DNA of 64,000 nt from the NCBI GenBank assembly GCA_024305745.1, contig JAHRBS010000002.1, forward strand, positions 1-64,000, written 5' to 3'. Of the stretch, positions 54,701-64,000 are shown piece by piece; position 1 is the first letter of the stretch; each line of letters begins with the position of its first letter. The stretch is from Polyporus tsugae (Eukaryota > Basidiomycota > Agaricomycetes > Polyporales > Polyporaceae). The translations under genes and the position numbers were made by a program. A model generated the notes under the pieces. It did not search any database. It was not told where the DNA came from and saw nothing but the letters and a program-made list of their open reading frames with translations.

Positions 54701-57168
54701 CCATGCAAACGTGCTAATCTCGCCCCTACCCCAGAACGAAGTCCTCTACCACCTCTCCGGCACAGGCGTGCTCGCCACCAGCTTCATCCTCGCCCCGTGC
54801 ACCGTCTCCTCGTCCTCGTCCTCTGCAGTCCGCGCCTCGGCCACCGTCTCCTCCGTCGCCAAGGTCTCGCACACTGCCTTCTTCTGCCGCACCGCCGTCA
54901 ACCCCCAGCGCGGGATCTACTACGAGCTCAACTGGGACGCGTTCCGCGAGGGCGCGATCCAGGCCGTCCCGAGCGACGACAACGTCCTTGAGCGCGACGC
55001 CATCACGGGCGTCCCTTGGCCAAACGAGGAGCTCTGGACAGTCAAGCCTGCACAGGAGGCGACGCGGAGACGCATGTATGCGGAGTCCGACGACGAGCAC
55101 GCAGAGAGGCGGACCAAGGCGAGAGGTCGGGGAGGCCCGCGCAAGCGCCGCCGCGTCGACCATTCCCAATCCGAGTCGGACGCGGACTCGGGGGACGAGT
55201 TCCAAGCACCCCCCGCCTCCGGCTCCGAAGACGAGGACGGCAGCGAAGGCGGGCCCTCGGAAGACGAAGCCGACAACCGCGACAACCACGTGGAAGATGA
55301 CGAACCCGCGTCCGCCGCAGTACCGCAAACCCCCTCCCGCCGCGGCCGCGGAGGCAAGCGCAAACGCGCCGTCCCCGCAACCCCACGCACGCCCAAGACG
55401 CCACGCCGCCCCCGCGCACGCACCGACAAGGCGCAGCCGACGCCACACTCGAAGGCCGCGCTGCGCCGGCGCAAGAAGACGGCGCTCGCGGTGCGCCCGC
55501 CGCCGCCCGCGGAGGGCACGCTGGAGCTCGCGCTGGCGAGCGGGCTCGAGGGCGATGCGTGGCTGCGCGCGATGCACGTCTTGCACGTCGCGGCGCGCCC
55601 GGGGGCGCTGCCGTGCCGCGAGGAGGAGTACGGGCGGGTGCTGAGGGCGGTTGAGGAGCTGCTTGAGGAGGGGAGCGGGGGGTGTATTTGTGCGTGCTTC
55701 ATTTTTCGCTGGTTTGATTCGTTTGGGGATGCTGACCATCGTTGTATGCGAACCCCGACTCTGACGATGGGTGTGTGCTCTGGACATGGCAGATATATCT
55801 GGGGTGCCGGGGACGGGCAAGACGGCGACGGTGCACGCGGTCGTGCGGGAGCTGAAGCGCATGGCGGAGCAGAACGTCCGTATCCGTCCACACGTCTCCT
55901 CCCCCCTCTCCCCACGAGTTAGCTGACCCCTCGCTCGTATTCTGCAGGAGGCCAACCCGTTCGAGTACGTTGAGATCAACGGCTTGAAGATCCCCGAGCC
56001 CGCCGCGGCGTACGGCCTCCTCTGGGCGGCCGTCTGCGGGCACGACGCAGCACGGGACGGGCACATGAAGGTCAGCGCGAAGGAGGCTCTCCGGAACCTC
56101 TCCAAGCACTTTGCGAGCGCGGGCCGCGAGCAGGTTGGCCCCATGGGCGGGCATGCTTGGTGCGTGGTTGTCGCTAATGCAAGGAAAGGAATGCACGCTG
56201 ATTTCAAAGGACAGCGTGGTGCTGATGGACGAGCTCGACCAGCTGATGACGACGAAGCAGGACGTGGTGTACAACTTCTTCAACTGGCCGACGCTCGCGG
56301 GGTCGAAGCTCGTGGTGCTCGCCGTCGCGAACACGATGGACCTCCCTGAGCGCGTGATGACCGGGCGGGTGCGCAGCCGTCTGGGTGCGTCCTCTCCCTT
56401 ACGCCTTTTCAGTGCATATAATCTAATCTTGACGCGTCACGCATACCAGGCATGGTCCGCATCAACTTCCAGCCGTACACGACTCCCCAGCTCGAAGCGA
56501 TTGTCAAAGCGCGCCTCCTCGCCGCCCGCACCGCGCACCCGCCCCTCCCCGCGTCCGCCCCAGACGTGATCGCGCCCGACGCGCTCAAGTTCGCGGCGAT
56601 GAAGGTCGCGTCGATCAGCGGCGACGCGCGGCGCGTGCTCGACGTCTGCCGGCGCACCGTCGAGCTCGTGCACGCGCGCCGCAAGCCCGCGCGCACGGAC
56701 GACGTCAAGGCCGTCATCAAGGACATGCAGAACAGCCCGACGGCGGCGTTCCTCCGCGAGCTCGGCTTCCACGAGCGCCTCGTGCTCGCCGCGCTCGTCA
56801 AGTGCGTGCGGAGGGAGGGCGTCGAGGAGATCAAGTGGGGAGAGGTGCGCGTTTTCTCTTTTTTCCTTTCCCGCTCCGTTCCTGCGCCTGACATGGACAC
56901 TGGCATGTCGCAGGTCGAGAACCAGCACAGGATATACTTGAACCTACTTGCGGAGGACGAGCCGCGGCGTAGGCCGTCGGCTGACGAGCTCGGGCTTGTC
57001 CTGGACGGGCTGCTCTCGTCGCATGCGTTGATCGCGGAGGAGGGCGCGGCGGTCGCGCGAAGGCCAGAGGGAGAGCGGCGCGTGGCGCTCAACCTCGAGT
57101 ATGTGGAGGTCGAGCGCGTGCTGGGCGAGGTGGGCGGGGCAAAGTGGCGGAACGCGCTGAATGTGTGA
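51765..57168 (+). CDS. ORC1: Origin recognition complex subunit 1, right copy
   Basis: Seven exons (51765-52268, 54735-55689, 55793-55875, 55948-56159, 56215-56384, 56450-56844, 56914-57168) encode 857 residues, with the same BAH, Walker A (GVPGTGKT), Walker B (LMDELDQ), sensor and winged-helix features as the left copy. No stop or frameshift is present. Intron 1 is 2466 nt here against 187 nt in the left copy, because of an insert. This may lower correct splicing, since introns elsewhere are about 60 nt. Intron 4 has a different sequence from its left counterpart after the first 17 bases. Residue changes include G to R in HARRKPAR and E to A in LLWAAVC. Both copies look able to encode a working protein. 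Confidence 0.88.
52543..52820. mobile_element. MITE-like element 1 (278 bp)
   Basis: Bounded by ATTAGGGGTGGTCAGAGT on the left and, on the right, GTCAACTTTGACCTCCCCTA, whose complement reads TAGGGGAGGTCAAAGTTGAC. It is non-coding and filled with CGATTCT words. It abuts element 2 with no spacer. Confidence 0.5.
52821..53217. mobile_element. MITE-like element 2 (397 bp)
   Basis: The left end TTAGGGGCGGTCAGAGTAGG and the right end CCTACTCTGACCGCCCCTAT are inverted copies matching over about 20 bp. This is the clearest terminal inverted repeat in the chain. It is non-coding. Confidence 0.6.
54183..54593 (-). CDS. Unidentified open frame inside the ORC1 intron insert
   Basis: A 136-residue frame from [20 protein letters not shown]. 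It reads protein-like ([40 protein letters not shown]), with plausible amino-acid composition and antisense to ORC1. It may be a captured exon. No family is recognised and it could be chance. Confidence 0.25.
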   Translation of the reverse strand: MAEYLALRYALGTWYPIEPRLDNQILSAILQNARIARYLPDGDSDSLILDLGPVFTAPTPIKRLYLQHILPGPPPGRMADAGWQLKTVHGRRGLEGDYVETVHLTTHIAIPGLQTPFRIFNWHEPDRDSQICRSVR

Positions 57169-57377
57169 GCGCAGTGGGCTCGCGGTCGCTTTGTGAGTGC
57201 GTCACATATCCGAGTCCTGTCATGCCGGACGATACACTATTATACAACACACAGTGGACATTCTCGCTCTCTTGTCTACTTCCTTCTCTCGGAGAGCGCG
57301 TTGACGTTGGGGGTTACACCTTCATAAATTCCTGCCAACCATTTCATTCCGGATTCCACTGAACCCTCATATAATGT

Positions 57378-59224
57378 TCACGGCAAGAGCTCTAGTAAAG
57401 CTCGTGTCAGTCCTCGTGGAGAAACTCGACTAGTCGTGTACAGTGCATACTCACCGTCGATACGCTCGATGGACTCGAAGTCCGCCTCCTCGAGAAATCT
57501 CTGCACGGCCCTCCCCTTCTCCGGCGTGAGTGGCCGTAGCTTCGTCTTCCTCCACCTCTTCTTAACGCTCCGCTCAACCCGCCACCACCGCAGCGTCTGG
57601 ATCTTCTCGGCGTACCACCCCCCTTGGTACTCGTATTCATCAGCCTCACTGCCGTAACGCTCGTCCGCACTCTCCCATCCATCGCAATAGTCCCGTTGGC
57701 CCTCGTCGGCGATCGCGATGTACTTCAAGCTCCGGATGGCGCCGGCACACCGTCGAGGGAGCTTCTTCATCTTCTGGACCAATTTGTCGTGTATCTCCTG
57801 GGACTGTTTTCCGGAGGCGTGGATGTATATCGGACCGTATTCATCGGTGCCAAGATCAGATGGCAGAGGCATCGTCAGATGCAACCGCAGACAGACGAGG
57901 CGTAGCGGACGCAGGGCGTTCGGTAGGTTGTCCTAGAATTAGCATTCAAGTTAGCACTCGTAGATTAGAGCGGAAGATGGAACTTTGGAGGGCCCTCACG
58001 AGCTCGCTTCCCCACTCGAGATTGATCTTGAGCTCTAAGAAACGGAGGCGTGGCGCGACTTCCGGCACGAGTTTCCAGAGGTGGTGCGCAGCCTCCGAGT
58101 CCATACCGATGATTAGTGACAGCTGCGCTCGGACCGGGGACACCTTTCGGAAGGTGTTCAACAGTAGGACCATGTTCGGCGGATCCCCTCTACCATCCTG
58201 GTCCACGGACATTGGACGGGTGACCTGCAGGTGAAAGGCGGGAGCCAGGAGGGTTCCTGCGCCACGCATGCTTGCTCTCGAGGAGTGTCAGGGAACGAAG
58301 CGGGTTCCACTGCGGACCTAGCGCCCTTGGCGCATCTCTTTCTATGTCGTCGTACTCCTCGTCCCGCAAACCGTACCGATTACAGTATTCACTCTCGGTG
58401 GATACGCTGACTAGCGAAACGCTGGGACATAGGCCAACAAGGTCGAAAGCAGCTGGTGTAACGTCCTCCAGAAACAGCTTCCGGATGGAAGGGAAAGAGG
58501 GGGCCACCTTGGCATAGTCCAGCTCGAGGAACGATTGCCGAGGGTCGAACCCAATGAGCCGAAGGGCGAGCAGCTGCGGGAACACGGCAATGGCACCGAA
58601 CAGAAGTGGATAGAAGCGATCGTCATGTTGGATGTAGCACCCGAGAGACAGCGCCACAAGATGCCATGAACTGGTTTGGAGGAAGCCCATCCAGGTGTTG
58701 TCCTTGTCGAAATTTACCCTATGGAAGAGTCCTTTAGACAGCTCGAGCCGGGACAGCCGACCCAGGGCTGTCATCGACGCCAGAACGCCTGGATCAGAAG
58801 CGCGGAGGGCGTCGAAGCAGTGGATGGTTAGACTGCGGATATTGGAGGCGAGTCGCAACAACTCGACAATAAGTGGGGCAACAGGCGGTTTCGGTTTTCG
58901 ACGTACGCGTTCCCAACCATCCCAATCTATTTCCGAATCCGAGTCGTCGTCCGGACCATATAGCTCCTCATACGTCAAAACGGATTTGTGTATGACGAGT
59001 TTTCGGATGTGTTTCGCCCGTGTGGGATTGTCGTAGACCATATTCCTATGCAGGAGCCGAAGTTTGTCCTGATCCTTGCATTCGATCAGTGCAGAGACCC
59101 TGTGAATGGCAAGATCGTAAACACGTTTAGAGGTGAGGGAGAAATATAAGGCATTTCTGCCATGCAAGTAATCTGCGACTTCGCGGAGGACGTCGTCGTT
59201 GGGGATAGACACCTGCAGAGGCAT
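57378..59224 (-). CDS. F-box / leucine-rich protein with a frame problem
   Basis: The frame starts MPLQVSIPNDDVLREVADYL, a typical mushroom F-box (ALYFSLTSKRVYDLAIHR). LRR-like segments follow (IRSLTIHCFDAL, LGRLSRLELSKG, LLALRLIGFDPRQSFLEL). A clean 67-nt intron (57999-57933, donor GTGAGG, acceptor TTCTAG) joins to the last exon (57932-57378). Between about 58,330 and 58,265 the frame must change by one base. A 61-nt GT-AG segment starting GTCCGC with a CTGAC inside would restore it, but its donor is weak and it removes an LRR-like stretch, so a true frameshift is as likely. F-box proteins pick targets for SCF ubiquitin ligases. The 3' end overlaps the outer end of the inverted duplication. 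Confidence 0.65.
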
Positions 59225-61107
59225 CGTAGGAGGGAATGAAGACCGGTCAGGCTGCCGCAGCCACTCACTTATATAGATTTATAGCCCGGAATTTATAACC
59301 CTCAGGATCCTGCAGCACACTTCACGTAAACATTAAGATTAGCTTCTACCGCAGCGACAGACCTCTGTTCCGAGAACTTACGAGTCAATAACCGGTCCTT
59401 TCAGTTTCAGTGGCAGTCATAAGATCTAGAACCCCACTTTTCGGCGAAGTGTTACGGCGTGTACTGTGTCAATCCCCTTCTAGAGCTTGAGGTCTACCAC
59501 CAGCTGGTTCGAGTCAGGATAGACTCAATCAGAGAACCGCCCGGCCACTGCATCAACTCAAAACACATTCCAGCTGCCAGTGAGTTGAAGAATAAGGTGA
59601 ATCTAGGAGACCAGGAAATCGCGAACAGAAGCGGAAGCTTAGGTCATGATGCCGCGACGGTGAGATGCATTTCGGAGACGAACACCTATAACATCACAGA
59701 ATCGGCGCTGAGGTTGTAAGCATAGCCACTATTTCAGGGCATTATAATGTGTTTTAAGCTCGGGCAAGTATTGAATAAGATAGTAATCACTTGTAAGATC
59801 AATTCAAGTATTCTCCTGATGGCAACGTCAGCGGGCCCACAGAAAATGCAGAGTTGTGGCGCGACACGGCGCGACGCGACGCGACATGACGCAGGGCGTC
59901 TATCATTGTTGACGCGGCGCGTCTATTTGTGAGAGTATCCTCCATAACACAACCGGTCTACGGGTACAAATAATCACTAATTCCTTACGAGCACCACAGC
60001 TTTGGGATGTTAGGTGACGAGCCTGAGAGTCCCCGCCTTGTCTGCACGTTTCCGCTGCGCCGATGCGTCGGAATAAGACTCATAGTCTCTCAGTCTGCAT
60101 TGACATATTTAGCCTGAGGTTCCTTCTTACTCCCTGCCAAGTAGGCCCTTGATAGAGATTGACACACCGACCTCTGAGTCGGGCGTACCTGTTCCATTGG
60201 CAGTATGGCAGCGTCCATGTCCTGTCACATCGTGATACGACGGGCCCGGCGCGATGCGACGTGACCACGATGCGGTGTGACGCGGAACTGGCGCGGTATA
60301 GACGCAGCGTGACGCAGAATCGACGCGACACTGGCGCGTCGACAGACGCGCCACCGACGCAGCCACGACGCGATACCGGCGCGAGCTTGGATGATATTGT
60401 ATCACACAGATGCTCATAAAAACGAAATCTGTGTTATATTTATAGCACACAAACACATGGAGATTATGCTAGTAGCAATGCCATGGTTGGTAGGTGCGGG
60501 AAATCTGTGATGAGGGAGGAAGCTTGAGTGCAGACCCGTATAGACGCGGCTGTAAGGTGACGCAGCGTAGCGCGCCAAAGTTGCGTCGCAGTTCTGCACG
60601 GCGCGTCACGGTGCGTCACGTCGCGTCGTGCCTCTGCACTTTCGTTATGCCCCGACGACCCACCCTGCCGCAGCTCGCTGATTTTGTAGCTTTTGGTTAA
60701 ACGCCCATTTCGCAACTTCGCCCCTAGTCCCTCCCCATTCCGAAGACCACCCCCTGTCGTAAACCCATGTCTTCCAACCAACCTTCACGTTTATGAGTAG
60801 AGGAGTGCGTAGTGAATACGAATACACATTGCCATATGGCGGTACAGCAACTGGTCCAGAGCCGATGCGATACAACGGACGATGATAAGCAGAATTAGAA
60901 GAACAAAGACCACGAATTGAAGCCACGGCGGGGGGGGGCCAAAGAAATACGGGCACAGGTATAGAGTTACACGTGGGCAGAGCTGGAGTGGATGGGAGTA
61001 CTTAGAGTGTCATGTACCATCGGATCGTCATGTCATGTCGTCTTGATTATCTTCACAATCCACGCCGTGCGCCTCGCTCCCCCCTCCGCGCACTCTTCCT
61101 TCGCGCT
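59225..61107. other. Gene-free gap with GACGCGAC-type repeats
   Basis: No gene is recognised in 1.9 kb. Imperfect repeats built on GACGCGAC / GGCGCG occur at 59,855-59,925, 60,230-60,390 and, partly on the other strand, at 60,540-60,640. They could be the decayed ends and middle of one small element. The part from 60,660 to 61,107 is the 3' flank of the transcription factor gene. Confidence 0.45.
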
Positions 61108-64000
61108 TCACCGCCGTGCCTGCCCCGGACCCGGAGGCTGTGGCGCACCAGCAGCCCCAGGCGTGTTATGCATCCCGCTGACATTGTTGATGTACGTCCC
61201 CCAATCGTCCCACCTACAAAAACAAACAACCAAACCGATCACATCAGCCTCGCGCACTCCCCAACAAACATACATACCACATCAAACCAAAAGAAAGAAA
61301 GAAAAACTCACTCAAACGACGTCGGCGCGTTCGACCACATCGCCAGCGTATTATCCGTGAACGCCATCTCCTCCGACGACAACGGCGGCCCCCCCTGCAC
61401 CCCCTGTACCCCCGCCGCAGGCCGCGGCCCCGCCCCCGCGCTCCCCGCCGCCATCGGCACCTCCGTGTCCATCTGCGTGAACGCCGACGGCTCCTGCATC
61501 GCCGCGCTGAACAGCTCGTTGAACGACGGCGGCTGCAGCGCGTACATGCTCATCACCCGCGGGTCGAACGACGCCCCTCCGCCCCCCTGCTGCTGCGGCT
61601 GCTGCTCCGATTGCGATTGCGATTGCGGCTGCGGCTGCGAGGGTGGTTGCAGCTGTGGCTGGTCCTGCCACCCGCCCGAGTGCGTCACGTTGAACCCGGG
61701 GTGGAGCGGCAGCCGCCCGAGCTCGTCCGTGTGCACGGGCAGCGCGAACCTCGGCGTCGCCTGTTGCTTCTCCGAGTCGGACGACGCAGAGCTCGGGTGG
61801 GCGGACGGCGTGCGCGGGAGCGGCTGCGCGAACGTCGCCGCCGCGAGGGACGGCCCGTCCTTCAAGTTCGAGCCGCCGTCACGGTCCTTGGACACGCGCC
61901 GGCTCCCGGCGAACGCGCGATAGCTCTCGACGAGGACGCCGCCGCCTCTGGGGGGCGAATCGGACGCGATGGAGATCGCGCCGGACGAGACGGGGCTGTC
62001 CGAGTCGCGTTCGCGTTTGTTGCTCGGGGCCGGGGACGCCTGGGGCAGCGGAAGGTCGCCAACGGACGCCAGCTCGTACAGAATATCCCTGGGAAAAACG
62101 CATGACAGGATAAGCTCCCATCGATCACACACGCAAGGCGGAACGTTTCCGTCCGAGACGACTCACCACAACCTCCCAGCGGTATGCCAGCTTCACACAA
62201 ACGCAGAGGGGCGGGGGGGGGGGTACACGTCAGCCAAATGCAGGAAGACCGCAACAACAACAAAGTCGAGCGAGAGACGACGCACTGGGGTTCGAGCGTC
62301 CTCAGCATCTTCATGCACTTGTGCACATCCGCCATCTCCTTTGCCGGATCCGTCGACAGCCCCGAGCGCTTCCCGCCCCAGATGTTCAGCAGCAGCACGA
62401 TGCCCGCCGTAAACAGCGCCATCTACACGCACACACGTTCATTTCGGCGAAGAAGCAGCAGCGAAACGATCGATCGATCAGCACCTCTTCACTCTTCGCT
62501 CATTCACCCAACTATAGAACCTTGCGTACCTGGCTAGAAAACAGCGGCATCCCCGCGCGATTGCACTGCACGTCCAGCACATGGATACAGCTCCTGGCCG
62601 CGTTCGTGCAGATCGCGAGCGACGGAAACGACAGCGGCGACGGCTTCCTCGGCGACGGGATGAACGGCCGGTGCACCGCGATCTGCAACTGGTAGTAGTT
62701 GGCGTGCAGGTTCGCCGACTGGTTCAGGAACAGCAGGTTCTCGCGCGTCGGGTCCCACCGCACTAGAAAGAAGAAGACACCACCACCACCACCACCACCA
62801 CCACCACCACAACGCGGGCGCGGGTACAACGGACGAGTGAGCAGGAGTGCGACGGCAACGGCAACGGAGAAGGGGGCGTGCGTGCCGGGACTCACGGTGG
62901 TCGGGCACGGAGTCTATCCACTTGTTGAGGGCCGAGTCGAGCTCGGCGACGATGTGCTGCTCCCACTGCTGGCCGACGAACCCGAGGAGGGCTTTCGACT
63001 TGTTTATCGAATACTGCCGATCCCGCGATCAGCTCAGCTACGGGGTCGATACAACTGGACAAATAGATAAAAAGACGGAACGTACGATGGTGCGCATCGC
63101 GAACGCGAGGATCTGGTGCAGCCGGAGGGAGCAGTTGAAGAACGCGACCTTGGACGGCCGGCCCGGCGGCTGCTTGAACGCCAGCTCGGGCTCCGCGTTC
63201 GTCCAATACTCGTCATCGCACTCTGTCGGCAGGTCGATGTCGAAGCTGTGAGAGTGAGAATTGAATGCACATCACCAGTATGTGAGCAGCTGCCGCCTCC
63301 TTCAAACCGCGCGTTGGTCAGCGGAGCAAAGGACCCACTTACTCTTCGTCCTGGATCGCACACGGCCGCCCGAGGGCGAAGCTCGTCGCCCGGTCCATCG
63401 CCACCAGAACCCTGTAAATGAAAGCGGGCCGTCCGGGTGCAAAGGTCGCACAGCGGGACCAAGAATAGCGATGGGAACAGCGAGGAGGAATAGGAAATAG
63501 CGGATGGTTAACACATGCCAATGCATTCAGATACGGAGTCGCGAGAAGACGCACCAGAACGCCCGCCGCCAGAGCTCCTCCTCGATCGTCGGCGACGAAC
63601 TGTACACCTTTTTGCGGTGCGCGCCGACGTCCTGCGCCATCCGGATGCCGACGCCAATGATCGTCCAGCACGCCTGCGGGGCGGACGTCCCGTGGAGGAA
63701 CCCCGCCGTAAGCTGCATCCCGTACGACGCCCGAGCGGCAATAAGAACCAGGAAGAGAGAACCAGAACCGCGATCGAAGACACGGCGCAGAGCACAGATG
63801 TGCGACCGAGGAAGCGTACGTATCCCGATATCGGAGATGACATAGCAACGCAGCTCATTAGCGATGACTCAACGCCGTGGGCCACGGCACAAAAGAAAAT
63901 AAGGGAAAAGGGACGTACGGCGTAAATCTGGAGGTCGTACAGCCTTGGCGGGGCGAGGAGGGACTTGCGCACCATCTGCACCTGCTGGAACCACCTCCAG
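61108..64000 (-). CDS. Fungal-specific transcription factor, 3' part (gene runs off the right edge)
   Basis: Ten exons are visible: 64000-63919 (partial), 63712-63555, 63411-63343, 63245-63086, 63013-62896, 62762-62530, 62422-62286, 62190-62167, 62088-61312 and 61213-61108. They read LTAGFLHGTSAPQACWTIIG, GIRMAQDVGAHRKKVYSSSP, EEELWRRAFWVLVAMDR, FDIDLPTECDDEYW, YQLQIAVHRPFIPSPRKPSP and HWHTAGRLWDILYELASVGD. This is the regulatory middle homology region of Zn2Cys6 activators, close to the XlnR/Acu-15-like mushroom group. The C-terminal part is Pro/Gln-rich (activation type). The DNA-binding domain lies beyond the window. One exon is only 24 nt. Target genes cannot be told from here. Confidence 0.85.

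Larger units (their letters stand above)
51611..57452. repeat. Right arm of the ORC1 inverted duplication
   Basis: Reverse-complement match to 37,970-41,595, with all seven ORC1 exons of equal length. It is interrupted by about 2.3 kb in intron 1. The outer boundary lies at about 57,452, just inside the complete F-box gene. Confidence 0.85.

Noticed and set aside
54726..56207. 493-codon minus-strand frame opposite the right ORC1 exons
   Set aside because: It is a GC-rich antisense shadow of the ORC1 linker and AAA+ exons. It is Arg/Ala/Gly-rich with no family feature, and equivalent shadows lie opposite the left copy.
59490..59560. tRNA-like GGTTCGAGTC box
   Set aside because: No matching A box, acceptor stem or anticodon arm could be placed around it.

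Overview
The window looks like a left chromosome end of a filamentous basidiomycete, most likely an Agaricomycete close to the Polyporales. This is inferred from a CCCTAA/TTAGGG telomere at the left edge, genes split by many 45-70 nt GT-AG introns with CTGAC-like branch points, and a 'macrofage activating glycoprotein' gene of the type known from mushrooms. No rRNA, tRNA, CRISPR or prokaryotic feature was seen.

Layout. (1) 1-3.9 kb: a C-rich cap, about 21 telomere repeats, and directly fused to them a Copia retrotransposon cut off after its integrase, with its 5' LTR at 3534-3879. (2) 3.9-19.8 kb, mostly single-copy genes: a single-pass membrane protein, a short-form tRNase Z with a possible mitochondrial leader, a LEU5-type mitochondrial carrier, HOP2 (meiotic strand exchange), the macrofage activating glycoprotein, and a type II phosphatidylserine decarboxylase with two C2 domains. 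(3) 20-37 kb, a gene-duplication zone: intact, frameshifted and truncated copies of small four-helix membrane proteins (family A and the similarly built family B), several with the same TTTAAA promoter box. Among them lie a second copy of the membrane protein from 4 kb and a decayed FAD monooxygenase. (4) 38-57.5 kb, a large inverted duplication carrying two complete ORC1 genes (38308-41440 minus, 51765-57168 plus). Its spacer holds an unknown gene, a broken F-box gene and a seven-helix membrane protein. The right arm has taken two extra blocks: about 2.5 kb just upstream of ORC1, with a covarying hairpin repeat, and about 2.3 kb inside the first ORC1 intron, with a chain of short elements sharing a GGGGTGGTCAGAGT terminal motif. 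(5) 57.4-64 kb: an F-box/LRR gene with a frame problem, a repeat-rich gap, and the 3' part of a fungal-specific transcription factor running off the right edge.

The genes do not form one pathway. tRNase Z, the carrier, HOP2, the decarboxylase and ORC1 are housekeeping or meiotic genes. The rest is typical of fast-evolving subtelomeres. Exon borders were read by eye from splice signals, reading phase and remembered family features; no search was run.
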